Origin: Theocolax elegans
Taxonomy: Eukaryota > Arthropoda > Insecta > Hymenoptera > Cerocephalidae
DNA length: 64,000 nucleotides
Reading direction: 5' to 3'
Assembly (NCBI GenBank): GCA_026168455.1
Contig: CM047428.1
Span: forward strand, 39,492,546-39,556,545
Shown here piece by piece: positions 48,595-59,076 of this stretch. A program made the translations under genes and the position numbers. A model generated the notes under the pieces. It saw nothing but the letters and a program-made list of their open reading frames with translations, made no database searches and was not told the DNA's origin. Numbering within the stretch: position 1 is the first letter of the stretch; every line of letters starts with the position of its first letter.

Positions 48595-49468
48595 GCTTTG
48601 CAGCGGCTTCCTCCTCCTCGCGTACTATGTCGTATAAAAGATCGGCATCGATCGTATCTTGGGAGATGGTGGAAATATTTGTGTTGCTAGCATCTATAGG
48701 AGTTGAGTATGCAGTACAAGTTACGGTTATCGGAGTGCTCTGTCTTGATTTGGTTGGTGTTGGCGTTTTTTGTCGTGGTTTCCCAGACGGAGTTCCTTGT
48801 CTCGAAGACGCAATGATTGTGTGTCGTCTTTTGTCCTTGTTGATGTCCTCTTTTTCCGTTTCTTTCTTTTTTTCTTTTAGATCGATGACTTTGCTGGTTG
48901 AAGGGCGATAGGCTAATGTTTTATGCAGCCAAATACGTAGTTTATATGCATATGCCAATGCACAACTCATGTACTGCCTTTTCCGTCCACGTAAAAAACA
49001 AAAGTGGTCGTTAACGCGTGGAAGGTTTCTAAACGACGGACAGTTGATCTCCTCCAAATTGATTATTTGTCTAGCGAGAAGGTTTTGTAGGAATAAAACT
49101 TTAGGTATTCCCCTAACGTAGATCCTCTAAGCGTTTCGTGCAACTTCTCGTAGACTGTTGTACACGTCGACACTGTTGGATTCACCGTCGAACCATTCTA
49201 TGCCATGGTGATAGCACGTTAAGTAACTGTTTGTGGCTACGATACCCTTGGAGAGTTCTGTGTAGTCGTATGGAGCATTGATCAGCCAGTGCGATATGAA
49301 ATTGCAATCTACGCCGAGAACAGCAATTTCTTTCGGTAGAAAGAGACCTTCCTTGTCGTGAAACGCTTGAATATCGATTATATAATCGAGCTTCTCCATG
49401 CCGTTTGAGTTGCGGAGAACTTGAGTCACTTGTACTACACCACTCAAGGTAACAAGCTGAACTGACAA
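48479..49468 (-). pseudogene. Polinton-associated uncharacterised protein, one in-frame stop
   Basis: One frame from 49468 to 48479 with a single TAG at 49129-49127. The N-terminal half has YIIDIQAF, LGVDCNFISHW and HHGIEWFDG. After the stop the same frame continues with NLEEINCPSFRNLP and a Lys/Thr/Pro-rich tail. The aromatic/His/Asp pattern might indicate a nuclease-like fold, but I cannot assign it. It sits between the major capsid protein and the protease, so a packaging or accessory role is inferred only from position. Confidence 0.6.
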
Positions 49469-49585
49469 AATGTTTTTCCTTGGCTCAGCAGAATACCTTT
49501 AAGACCTCCTTCTTCTCACTGAATTGAAAAGAAAAGTTTTCAAAGAAAATCCCTACCATTTTTTTTGACTCCTCCTACTTTGAGT

Positions 49586-50902
49586 TTAAGAATGAAAATC
49601 TGTTACGACCTGTCTAGCAGAGTCGATTTCAAGAACGTTGTCAAACTCGGCATAAACGATACAATTAATCGTTTTATTCAATGCACTTTGAAATTTAACT
49701 TCGATTCTGAGACTTCCAGATTTTACTAAATTCCAATGAGAAAAACTATTTGCCGAAAAATCTGGTGTAAGATCGAAAGCGAATAGACAATAACCATTAG
49801 GGTAATTCTCTCTACTGATAGAATTTCCTTCGTTAAGAAAATGTATACCAGTACCTGAGAACAAGGTGTGATATGCGTCAACGTACATTGGTCTTGTATT
49901 CGAAAACATAGGTTGTAAAGGTTTCGAAGGTACTTGTACACCATCTACGTAGAGAGACAAGTAATTTATACCGTAATTTTGAAAATTGAAAGGATTTAAA
50001 GTGTTGTTTCCATTGAAAGCCTTATTATCAACAAATTCCAGTATCACTCGTTTCGGTAGTTGTCCTAAAATCACGTTATCGAGTGTTTCGCCCAAGACAC
50101 CGCTATGTATCGTGAATGTTTGATTTCCACTCTGGTTATGGGATATTTAGCGGTTGTAGTTGCGAGAGTTTTCGCACGGGCCAATAGAATTCCAGGATTT
50201 ATTTTCACGCGTCTTACGAGTAAATTTGCTTCGGTGATGTTCACGGTGTAAGAGCCTGCAGCTGACGAATCCATTAAACAAAATGAGTCCTTTGAACGTA
50301 CAAGACGTATTTTCATTTCGACGCCATTGATGAGTAATTTATCCTGATTAAAAAATATCGCAATGCAAATGTCCAATGAGATCGACGGTTTTGCCATCGG
50401 ATGTAAAATTTAATCTGTTTACAAGTCCTGCGTTTGTACCCTCGTCAGGGGTGCTGTCCATCTGTCTTGGTGTATCTGCGTACCACAAAGTCGTCGAGAG
50501 ATGCGATTCTTTAGCTGCTGGGCCGTAATTCAAGAGTGTTTCTATGTACGCTCTGTACGGATAAGCGTTATTCGGAGGAGTGATTGCTTTCTGATTAAAA
50601 TAAATATCGATTTGATTAAATAACGAGTGTAAGAAATTATTTACAGGTCCTGCGTGTTTGTCATCGTCTTTCGAATAAGGCTTGATTTTTACACAAACTT
50701 TAAGAAGTGTATGCGCAAGATCCAGGTAATCTTCTCCTTGATTTTGAACACAAAATTCGATGGGCGAATCGTCGTTTAACAACGAAATTGGATTGTAAGT
50801 AGTCCAGCAACTCGATTCGATACTGGTTTGCGTTTGAGGGAGTGAAAATATATCCAACTCACTTTTGAGACACTCTGAGCTGTGAGAATGTAAAAACGCC
50901 AT
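49586..50902 (-). pseudogene. Polinton major capsid protein (double jelly-roll), two frameshifts
   Basis: Pieces 50902-50348, 50397-50071 and 50095-49586 together give ~435 residues, as expected for the Polinton major capsid protein. It starts MAFLHSHSSECLKSELDIF and shows LTDDSPIEF-like LNDDSPIEF, GPVNNFLHSLFNQIDIYFNQ and PPNNAYPYRAYIE. The frame shifts near 50375 and returns to the original frame near 50090, so the two indels compensate. Proteins of this family form the icosahedral shell. It lies directly downstream of the pVI-like gene with a 2-bp gap. Confidence 0.88.
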
Positions 50903-50904
50903 TT

Positions 50905-51450
50905 TTAATTGAAAACGTCAAAATTATTCTTTGTCTTCTTTTTCGTTTTCGATATTTTCCTCGATTTCTTCTTTTTATTCTGTTTCTTACGCTTGACTTT
51001 TGGCTGTAACCGTTTTAAAGACTTGGTTTTTTTTGTACGTTTTCTTTTCTTTATACTTTGACGACGTTTGTACTTTTTACCAGGTTTAAGCTGTTTGATA
51101 CGTACACTTTCACCGTTCCACGGAAACAGTAGAGCTCTCCTTTTGTCAAATGTTTTCAATCCGGACCCCTCCATCATTTTATTAATTTTGTCTACGGCTT
51201 TACGTTTCAAATTTTTACCAGATTCGTTCATACGATTAATAAACGATTCTTTCAACGACAGATTTCCATCCGACACGTCATCTAATATGTTGACGCCTGC
51301 TCGGACTGCTTCTTTACCAAGGGCGCGAGCACCTTTAGCAATCAAAGGCACCGCTCTTCTAAATAAACCTGCGAGCCAACTACCCACACCGTGTCCTCGT
51401 TGCGATGTTGAACCTGCATAAATGTGATGTACGCCCTGTCCGCTTCCAAT
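50905..51450 (-). CDS. Polinton pVI-like basic capsid-associated protein
   Basis: Open from 51450 (just after a stop) to 50905; an internal GTG/ATG-like start is at 51387. It shows GHGVGSWLAGLFRRAVPLIA, then GKEAVRAGVNILDDVSDG, then an extremely Lys/Arg-rich C-terminus. The N-terminal amphipathic helix preceded by a Gly-rich segment is what Polintons share with adenoviral pVI/core-type proteins, by general resemblance. No ATG precedes the conserved Gly-rich start, so the true beginning may be damaged. Confidence 0.7.
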   Translation of the reverse strand: MGSGQGVHHIYAGSTSQRGHGVGSWLAGLFRRAVPLIAKGARALGKEAVRAGVNILDDVSDGNLSLKESFINRMNESGKNLKRKAVDKINKMMEGSGLKTFDKRRALLFPWNGESVRIKQLKPGKKYKRRQSIKKRKRTKKTKSLKRLQPKVKRKKQNKKKKSRKISKTKKKTKNNFDVFN

Positions 51451-51595
51451 TTAACTATGGTAATAAAGAGAGTAATAAGCCCTGCCAAACGAACGACACT
51501 TAATCAATCCTTTTAAAATGTAACGCTGCGATCAACGTACCAAACTCGAATGGTATTGGATGACCATATTGATCTCTTATATCAATGTCGATATC

Positions 51596-52273
51596 TTAAA
51601 AACAATTGTAAAGTATGGGTGTATAACTGACGGGTGCAAAACGTTTAACTACAGTGTTTCCATAAAAGTGTTTCGATTGAATATTCACTATGCGAAGCAG
51701 CGGTGCGTGAGAATCTCCTACTATACAAGGTTCACACAGATTTGAATAAACAAAAAGTTGATCGGGTATGGCTCTCGAGAGGCTGGCGGGAAAATTTGCT
51801 ACTTGGATCGTCGATCCATCGTAACTTTCAAATTCTAACGTTTCGTTCAAATCGAAACCTAAAATACGATTAACCGTCATTGAAAATGTAGCAAAGGGTT
51901 TCGTACGATTTTTATTTTCTTTGAATTTTATCATTTGTACGAAACCTCCGTTTTCGTTATAGACTAATTTTTCAATTTCAGTATTGCCGTGATATTTGAA
52001 TAAACTGTCGTTTATACAATCGACAAGCTGATTAATATCGTCGTATATACCGTGTTGAAAATAATAGTTTTCCGTTGCCGATAATTTTGATTCCTCTCTG
52101 CTCAAGTGTAGGGTAGTGCAGGGTACGTGTATCTCGGATACTCCAACCATCCATCGTCTTTGTGAAGCTATCTGCTTTGGCAATTTAGTTGAAAAGCACG
52201 TCGTTGTATTGTCTGGAAAATATTTCATACTACTGTTGCTCGGCAAAACAATGGTAAAATCGTCGGAATCCAT
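51596..52273 (-). CDS. Polinton minor capsid (penton-like) protein
   Basis: An intact 225-codon frame with ATG directly after the integrase stop. The N-terminal LPSNSSMKYFPDNTTTCFST and KLPKQI...WMVGVSEIHVP pattern is the signature of the Polinton minor capsid protein, proposed to be a single jelly-roll that closes the vertices. It ends PVSYTPILYNCF. The neighbours (integrase before, pVI-like and major capsid after) fit the usual Polinton morphogenesis block. Confidence 0.8.
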   Translation of the reverse strand: MDSDDFTIVLPSNSSMKYFPDNTTTCFSTKLPKQIASQRRWMVGVSEIHVPCTTLHLSREESKLSATENYYFQHGIYDDINQLVDCINDSLFKYHGNTEIEKLVYNENGGFVQMIKFKENKNRTKPFATFSMTVNRILGFDLNETLEFESYDGSTIQVANFPASLSRAIPDQLFVYSNLCEPCIVGDSHAPLLRIVNIQSKHFYGNTVVKRFAPVSYTPILYNCF

Positions 52274-52274
52274 T

Positions 52275-53342
52275 TTACAATGCTTTTAAATCGTTGATAG
52301 AGACCCACGAATTAAATTTTTCAGGATATTCAACCCAACTGACGAAATACTGTTTACGTTTACCTTTGCCTTTACTACGTAAAATTTTATCTATTTTGTG
52401 TTCACGATTTTCTACGCGACAACTATCAACGGCCGTGAGTTCTTCGGGATAAAAGAATTCTTCAATGCTTTCACCGTCCAAATCGGTCAAAGTATAAACG
52501 TAAATGTTTTGTTTTTTTGCAACACTTTTAATTATAAAAATTTCCTCTTGCCATCCTCTGACGTAAGGTTTTTCAAAAGCGTTCTTGTCTCTACTGATTC
52601 GAACGTAACTACCGACTTTGTATATATTCTTTTTCCGTTTTGGTAATTTGTTTCTGCACAGACGTTCTAAATTTTTTCGCGCAATCTCTTCGTTGTGAAT
52701 AGTTACCGAAGCCGGTCTCATTTTAATGCTGGAATGTCTTGTGTTATTGTAAGCTTTGACGATGTGTTGTAATACGTCAATGTACCTACGAGTATTTTTA
52801 TGTGTGAAATAACGCCACATACGTTCTTTCAGAGTTCTATTTACTCGTTCAACCACCGCAGCCTTCACATCCGTATTACGCACAACTCAAAATCGAATGT
52901 CGTTACGTTTTAAAAAATTTTGCATAAATTTACCGAGAAACTCCTTTCCTCGATCGCTTTGAACCATGTACGGAAAACGTTCTCTGCTTCGTTTTAAAAT
53001 TTTTTTGAATACCTCGGTTACTTGGTCACTCGATTTGTCTTTCAAAGGTTCCACCCACACAAATTTACTTAAAACGTCGATCGCCACCAAAACGTAAGAC
53101 ACTCCGTCGTTGTAATTTTTGATTGAGCGCAAGTCCTGTAAATCGACCTCCCAAACTTGATCTAAATACGATACGTTGTAACACAATCTCTTAAACTTTC
53201 TTCGTACAGAACGATGTAAAGTATAAGCATCGTATTTTTCCAACCATTTATAGATCTGTTCCCGCGGTATATCTTTATTCAATCTGATTAAATTTCTTGC
53301 ACCCGAAAACCCTGCTTCGTGCGAAGGATCAAAATACTGAGA
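52275..53342 (-). pseudogene. Polinton retroviral-type integrase with chromodomain, one in-frame stop
   Basis: One frame from 53342 to 52275, broken by a TGA at 52889-52887. The core shows Asp47 (WEVDLQD), Asp110 (VQSDRGKEF) and Glu145 (VVERVNRT), counted from the Met at 53282, giving D-D35-E spacing. The region before that Met (53342-53283) is open and conserved-looking (DPSHEAGFSGARNLIR) but has no start codon. The C-terminus is a chromodomain (KIDKILRSKGKGKRKQYFVS ... WVSINDLKAL), which could steer insertion to marked chromatin. It catalyses element insertion. Confidence 0.92.
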
Positions 53343-54133
53343 CTATAACCTTTTATGACTGAGCCATTTTTTTTTAATTTCCTTTTTTTCGAAGGCGGTT
53401 TTTGGACAATGCTACTGTTTTTAAGACTGTCGAAACTATTATTAAACGTCGAGTTATATTCGTCACTGTCGGATTGATGTACATCTTTTAATTTCGGAGC
53501 GTCTGAAAAACTTAACTTTTCAGTCACATCGTCAAATATTCTTCTATTACCGATATACTCTTGAGGTGTCAAGACATCCTTTAAAAACTTGGTAAATTCT
53601 CTTTTTCCCTCTGGATTGGCCGTTTTTCTGTGCCGTGCAGCAAAATTGATTAAATCAATGATATTTGAATTTTTTATTGTCTTACCGTCAATGGTCACCA
53701 GTCCCTTTCTGTTCCAAAAAATTCTAGTCTTAAAATTATTCAAGTGGTTCAACAAAAGTTCTGATTTTCTTTTGTAAACGGTTGTAACGCTGTTTATTAT
53801 TTTATCGTAAGTAATTTCGTATCCAATTTCTTCAAATGTATCGTTTGTCAGCGGGTTTGGATATTTTTTTTCAGATTTAAAAAATAAGTAACGTTGTAAC
53901 AACTGTATATACTGTTTTAAACGATCTCTGTCATCTAAAATGTTTGTAGAATCTAAAACTCTTTTCATTTCATCGTCGAGTCTGGAGAGATTATCGCCTA
54001 CAGTTTGCGTTGTTTGTAAGTTTGATACATTTTCGTTGGGTTTACCGTCCGTAGAGTTTGATGTAACTGATTGCTTTTGAATTCTTTCCATCTGTTCGGC
54101 GGGAAAAAGAATCATTTTTTTTGTTCTTTCCAT
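53288..54133 (-). CDS. Polinton-conserved uncharacterised protein
   Basis: 281 codons, ATG to stop. It begins MERTKKMILFPAEQMERIQK and has a helical region (DNLSRLDDEMKRVLDS; QYIQLLQRYLFF), a C-terminal half with DLINFAARHRKTANPEGKRE and TPQEYIGNRRIF, and a basic PPSKKRKLKK stretch that could be a nuclear signal. The kind and place (before integrase, after the small hydrophobic-tail protein) match a gene commonly found in animal Polintons; its function is unknown. The last ~20 codons overlap the integrase frame, so its natural stop may have been shifted. Confidence 0.65.
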   Translation of the reverse strand: MERTKKMILFPAEQMERIQKQSVTSNSTDGKPNENVSNLQTTQTVGDNLSRLDDEMKRVLDSTNILDDRDRLKQYIQLLQRYLFFKSEKKYPNPLTNDTFEEIGYEITYDKIINSVTTVYKRKSELLLNHLNNFKTRIFWNRKGLVTIDGKTIKNSNIIDLINFAARHRKTANPEGKREFTKFLKDVLTPQEYIGNRRIFDDVTEKLSFSDAPKLKDVHQSDSDEYNSTFNNSFDSLKNSSIVQKPPSKKRKLKKNGSVIKGYSLSILILRTKQGFRVQEI

Positions 54134-54135
54134 TA

Positions 54136-54510
54136 TTACTGTAAAAGCGTGGAAAAGAGCGTCGATATTATAGGCTGTAGTAGAAACGGTAAGAAACTAC
54201 CACCCTTTTGCACGATTATACGCTTCTTTCTTTTACAGCAGCCGTTAGTCTTGTTGCATAATTTTCTGAGAATATTTTTGTGACGTTTTCATTTTTTAAA
54301 TTGACAATCTTTCAAAGGTACTACACCTTGTAAAGTATTTAAAGCGCACTCGCAAATATATTTAATTAATTTTTTATCGGCGGTTTTTAATATTGCTAAA
54401 CGTTGCTCTTTATTTGCTCGTGCTAAAGCGTGCAACAGAACAACGTACCTTTGTTCAAATACTTTTGATTTATTTTTTACTCGAAAAGATTTCTATGTAG
54501 TCTTTGCCAT
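54136..54510 (-). pseudogene. Small Polinton protein with hydrophobic C-terminus, stop and frameshift
   Basis: From ATG at 54510 the frame meets TAG at codon 6 (54495-54493). It then runs through QRYVVLLHALARANKEQRLA and CECALNTLQGVVPL to a stop at 54291-54289. The next frame continues with a basic stretch and QKGGSFLPFLLQPI ... LLQ, stopping at 54138-54136, two bases before the next ATG. The helical, basic, then hydrophobic layout recurs in animal Polintons; its role is unknown. Two lesions disable it. Confidence 0.6.
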
Positions 54511-54563
54511 TATCGTTCTTTAACTGAAGTATTATCTGCTTGATACTTTTATTTATTGTATTT

Positions 54564-55226
54564 TTAAATATATTTTATAAATGTACTACTACGAGTATTA
54601 GGCACATAGACGTAATGAAACTCGTCGTCTGGAAATATACAGCTTTGAAATCGAAACTCGTCGGGTGTTGCCTGCGTCAAATCTAATAAAAGGTAACCGT
54701 ATGCCTGTTTTAAAGCATCTAGGTATTCTTCGTGCAAAAATTTAGCGTCTTCGGGGTACACTTGTCGCGCGAGATATCGAATTTGAGCTTGGTCCCGAGG
54801 ATTTTTAAACAACACTATGTAATTTGAGTTTAAGCTGACGTCGCGTTGACCCTGTCCTTGATGAAAAATATTTTGGGTAATAAAAATAACACTTATATTT
54901 TTATGATGACATCCTTTGGTAAATAAATCGACTATAACACTGTTTGGCAATTCACGCATCAAGTCGTCGATTATAATTAATTTTTTCAAATGAGGATCGT
55001 TTGAATAATCTTCGGGTCTCGGTAGACCCTCGCGAAATTCAACACATGAAAACTCTTGACTTTTGTAGCCATCTTGCCACTCTCCGTAATAAAAAATAAT
55101 CCTATCGAAAACAACGTCGGTCATTTGAGTACGAAACTTTATGAATTTTCGAACCCACACCGATTTACCACAACTCGTAGGACCGGAAATCGTACAAGTC
55201 TACGGATGACGCCAACGCGTATCCAT
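54564..55226 (-). pseudogene. Polinton packaging ATPase (FtsK/HerA, A32-like), one in-frame stop
   Basis: 221 codons from ATG at 55226 to the stop at 54564, broken only by TAG at codon 9 (55202-55200). Walker A lies at residues 15-22 (GPTSCGKS) and Walker B at 83-88 (LIIIDD). A sensor-like IFITQN box follows, and the C-terminal half is conserved-looking. These ATPases pump DNA into the capsid in related viruses. The stop precedes the Walker A, so re-initiation at an internal codon would keep the ATPase core only if it started before residue 15, and no ATG is there. Confidence 0.88.
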
Positions 55227-55988
55227 TTTGTGAAAGGTCGTTCCGCGTTCGGCGGCGGCGGCGGTAAACGTGCTGCTAGAGTTTTAGCGTCGTTTTATTT
55301 AATTAGCTAAACGCGGAATAAAAAGCATATTTAGCGGATGCTGCGCAATGTTAATTTTACAGCGTTGCGCAGACCAGCTGACCCAGCGACGTACGCGGGA
55401 AAACCTTGTTTGTACGCGCACGCTGAGAAAAGCTTGTTTGAACGCGCACGCGGAAAAACCTTATTTGAACCCGTTTGCTTAGAAAAGCTGATTTATGAGC
55501 GCGGGTGAGCGGACGAGGTATTATTTCGCTAAAACTATTATTATGTAACGCCATCTGTTCAAAATCACAAACATTAAGCGTATAATTTATCGATTTTTCC
55601 TTTTTTGAATCCTATATTCTCCCACGATAGGATGACTGCGATTTAACAAATTAATAAAGGAAGGCGTAGTTTTTATTACGAGGCATTGTTGACTCATCTA
55701 CAAAGGAAGATGCGTGGCCCTTTTTCCTTTTTTACAGAAAGAAATGTAATAAAAAATTTTGACTATTTTTCTATTGTACATTTTCTAAATTTATATCTGT
55801 TTATCAATTTATTAGTTTGTCAATGTATTAGTTTTTCAAATATTTAAAAATAGAATTCCGCGAAGGCAAGGTGTCCAAGAAGAATACATGAAAAAAATCT
55901 TTTGAGTACACGTAACGTATAAACTTTAATTTACGAGATTGGGTAAAAGCTTGAGCATACGATTGTTAAACTTTTTTTAAATAACAAT
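55227..55988. other. Upstream region of the Polinton block; no polymerase B
   Basis: No coding region for the expected DNA polymerase B is visible here or elsewhere in the window. 55396-55505 holds three to four imperfect ~28-bp repeats around AAAACCTTGTTTGTACGCGC. A (CGG)n run lies near 55252-55265. The rest is AT-rich. Confidence 0.5.
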
Positions 55989-57029
55989 TGTAACAGTTTG
56001 GTTGCCGCACAGATGTTTATTTTAATATCGCTGCCGCTCAGCAGTACGGTTAAACTTACCGTATTTAAATAAACATATTTTTCCCGCGATGCGGCGTCGG
56101 TTACCTGTCCGCTCTACCAAATCTGTTAAATGTGAGTCTGAAACCGAGTTACTGTTTCAGATAACAACCAGGTAAAATTCAAATCTGAAATTGACCGCGA
56201 AACAGGGATATCGCAGTCGAGCACTTGTCAACCAGAAATATACGAGCTTTTAGGATTACGGAAGGAATCGTACGTTGTTAAATTCAATTAATCGAACACC
56301 GGATTAAATTTTAATAATAATATGAATTTATTGAAATAAATAAACAAAGATAAATAATAAACAAAATCTGATTGTCGCCGAGGTCTACGCTTTTATTACA
56401 AGTCGGGAAACGGCCGACTTGTAGAGAGAGGGGAAGAAAATATCGCGAACTAAAATAATATATCCAGTCAACGGGACTGGTATAAAGCAACACGATTAAG
56501 TGCGAATAAAAACACGATCGCGTGAAGTGGTACCACTTACTTTGTACGCTGCTGTAGTCGTTGGTAAACAACGACCAGCCGATCGGTTGCTTTCTCTCTC
56601 TCTTACTTTCGCTGCGGTGTCGGACGGATTGTCCGCTCGCCCGTGCACCGGGGTTGTGTGGTTGCAGGCAGATGCACGGTGTAGCGCCACTCACTGCAAA
56701 TGCAGGATCGGCCTGCAGTCGAAACACACACACGAAACGCACGGTAAATCACAGCACGGCGAAGCTGAACACGGGACGCGGGGGGATCACACCTGTCGCG
56801 TAAGAAGGTGGCTATCACTCTCTCCAGTGTGCGCGAATCTCCCCCTTACCTCTCTAATGAGGTCCGTGCGCGAATCTTTCGCGCGCGATGTCGATCCCGC
56901 CCATGTAGCCACGACGAACCGAGCCGAGCCGAATCTCGCCGGCTCGAACCGATGCGAACATTATGATACTGTTCGCTCGTGTTGCTCGAATTCGTCAAAC
57001 GGTGAGGTAAACAGTACCTTACCGTTACA
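55989..57029 (-). repeat. 3' LTR of gypsy 2
   Basis: Read on the minus strand, it begins TGTAACGGTAAG directly after a GGAAGGGGGGG polypurine tract (57030-57040) and ends CTGTTACA at 55989. The 1,041-bp length and matched ends are typical of a gypsy LTR. The same end motifs occur in the solo LTR at 62183-63304, but the interiors are diverged. Open frames inside it (56311-57186 on either strand) are not called as genes. Confidence 0.75.
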
Positions 57030-57196
57030 CCCCCCTTCCAGATACTACATACCCGTGATGTGGTTTCTGCATCCCCGACGAATTTGGGATGGGAAGTGGC
57101 TACACAGGTACAAAAAAAAAACTAGCCCAAAAATCCGGACACTAACTGCAGTTCCGTCGTGGTCTGCCTCTACCTCGTCTGGCTAGCCCGCGGTGA

Positions 57197-58979
57197 CTAG
57201 CGGTCGGAATTACCGGCGACCGATCCCGCGGTCTTGGCGACGACCCTCGCGTTTTTACGCGGTCTACCGCTACTTCGTTTAACGGGGAGCACGACATTCG
57301 CGTTATCTCGTTCCTCGCGTGGAACGGCGCTCGCTTGCGTCTCGCCGCGTGAGACGTCTTCGTTCGCAGGAACCGTGTTGCGTTCGGGTTCCTCTTCCCT
57401 CGTAGGTAGATCGGTCTCGATGTCGTCTTCTTGGCCGTACTCATCGCCATGGTCATCCGATAAGTACGGTTTGAGGTACTGGACATGGCATTTCTCCTCA
57501 TGTCCCTGAGTATCCTGGATCTTAACAGTATTTGGGCCGTATCTGAGGACGATCAAATAAGGACCGACGTATTTTGGAGCTTACTTGGCCGAGAAGCCTT
57601 GTGCGCTGGATGAGAGGACTCGGTTCTTCTTCCATACCAAGTCCCCGACTTCAAAAGAAGCCGCTCCTCTCCCGGCATTATAGTAACCGGCTTGCCTATC
57701 CTGAGCTTTATTAGCTCTAGCTGAAGCTTTCTTGTGAAGCTCAGGTAGTCGTGATAGCCGATCACTCCACTTAAGCAAACGCTAGTATTCCAAACGTTGC
57801 TGAGTCAGCTCGTCTTGAACTCGACGAGCAGTGCCGGGTGGCTCAGGCTGCCGGCCGTAATTTAACATGGCCGGGCTCCATCCTGTCGAACTCTGTACCG
57901 TCGTATTTAAAGCAAACACAAGGTCCGGTAACTTCTCGTCTCAAGTGTTGTGCTTCTCGGTAATGTAAGACGCTACCATCGTTTTCAGCGTCCGATTAGC
58001 ACGTTCGACGGGATTGGCCTGAGCGTGGTACGGAGGAATAGTTGTATGAAATATTCCTCGTTCCACGAGATAATCATCTACGAGCTTGTTCTTGAACTCA
58101 GTGCCGTTGTCGGATAAAAATACTTCCGGTGTGCCAAAACGCATGACGACTCGTTCGTGTAACTCTTTCACGATCGTCTTAGCGTTAGCTTTCCGGATCG
58201 GCACTGCTTCAATCCAGCGCGTGAACAAATCTTGGAAGATCAAAATATATTCAAATCCGTGTGTGGAGCGGGGAAGTGGTCCAGTAACATCTCCTGCTAC
58301 CACTTGCCATGGTTTTTCAACCACTCGCCTACCCATCAAACCCATGGGAGGGCGTTGCTCCACCTTGCATTGCTGGCACACCTGACATTTGCGTACATAC
58401 TCGCCAACTTCGGCATAGTAACGTGGCCAATAATATAACTTTGCCACGCGAGCAAATGTCTTTTCTCTACCTAGATGGCCAGCTGCCGGATCATCATGAC
58501 ATTCTGGGAGGATGGTCTGCCTGTGCTCTTCGGGTACGACCAACTTCCAAGCGTCTTGATCTTCCATGGCGTCATCCAGTTCAGTATCCACCCGATACGA
58601 ATACAAGTTTCCACCTTGGATCTTCCAATCAGGAAATTCTCTCGGCCGCTCACTTACGTCTTTGGTCCATGAAAGGTACCAGGGGTCCTTAGTAGTCTGG
58701 CTCCAAGAGACAGAGGATAAGGCTGGCTCGTCTTCCTCATACATACGAGAAAGTGCATCAGGAACGTAGTTTAGAGCACTTTTCCTGTGCTCAATAGTAA
58801 AGTTATGAGACTGGAGTTCTAACGCCCATCTGGCGAGCCGGCTCATTGGATTGCGAATATTGCATAACCAACGAAGACTACTATGGTCAGTGACAACTTT
58901 AAACTGGTAACTTTCGATGTATGGTCTAAACTTCTTAATCGCCCATACTACGGCCAGGCATTCCCGTTCTGTGAGGTAA
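57197..58979 (-). pseudogene. Gypsy 2 pol fragment: RNase H end and integrase
   Basis: One uninterrupted frame on the minus strand from 58979 to 57197, broken by three in-frame stops (about 57941, 57785 and 57581) with no frameshift. It shows the RNase H end (TERECLAVVWAIKKF, VTDHSSLRWL) and the integrase H2C2 (HDDPAAGHLG ... CQVCQQC). The full DDE set follows (AGDVTGPLP, LSDNGTEF, NPVERANRT), then the C-terminal domain (FEVGDLVWKK, VKIQDTQG) and an acidic/basic tail. The 5' part, including RT, is missing; sequence switches to minisatellite at ~58980. Confidence 0.93.
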
Positions 58980-59076
58980 CATTACCGACCTGGACATCTT
59001 CTACAGGAAGAAATTAATTTTTTTTTTTATTTTATATAAGCTATCAAGTAGACGTTACTGCGATGACCTGGATGAC
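58974..59076. repeat. Minisatellite units joined to gypsy 2
   Basis: One and a part units of the same ~96-bp repeat found at 60640-61212 (GACCTGGACATCTTCTACAG, then GGAAGAAA and T-rich). They start within GAGGTAAC, which belongs both to the gypsy RNase H and to the repeat. Confidence 0.8.

Noticed and set aside
56311..57186. Proteins of 143 and 228 residues on opposite strands
   Set aside because: Both lie inside the gypsy 2 LTR, overlap each other and lack domains.
57142..57509. Basic Arg/Thr-rich frame and Ser-rich frame overlapping gypsy 2 pol
   Set aside because: Shadows of the conserved integrase C-terminal frame.
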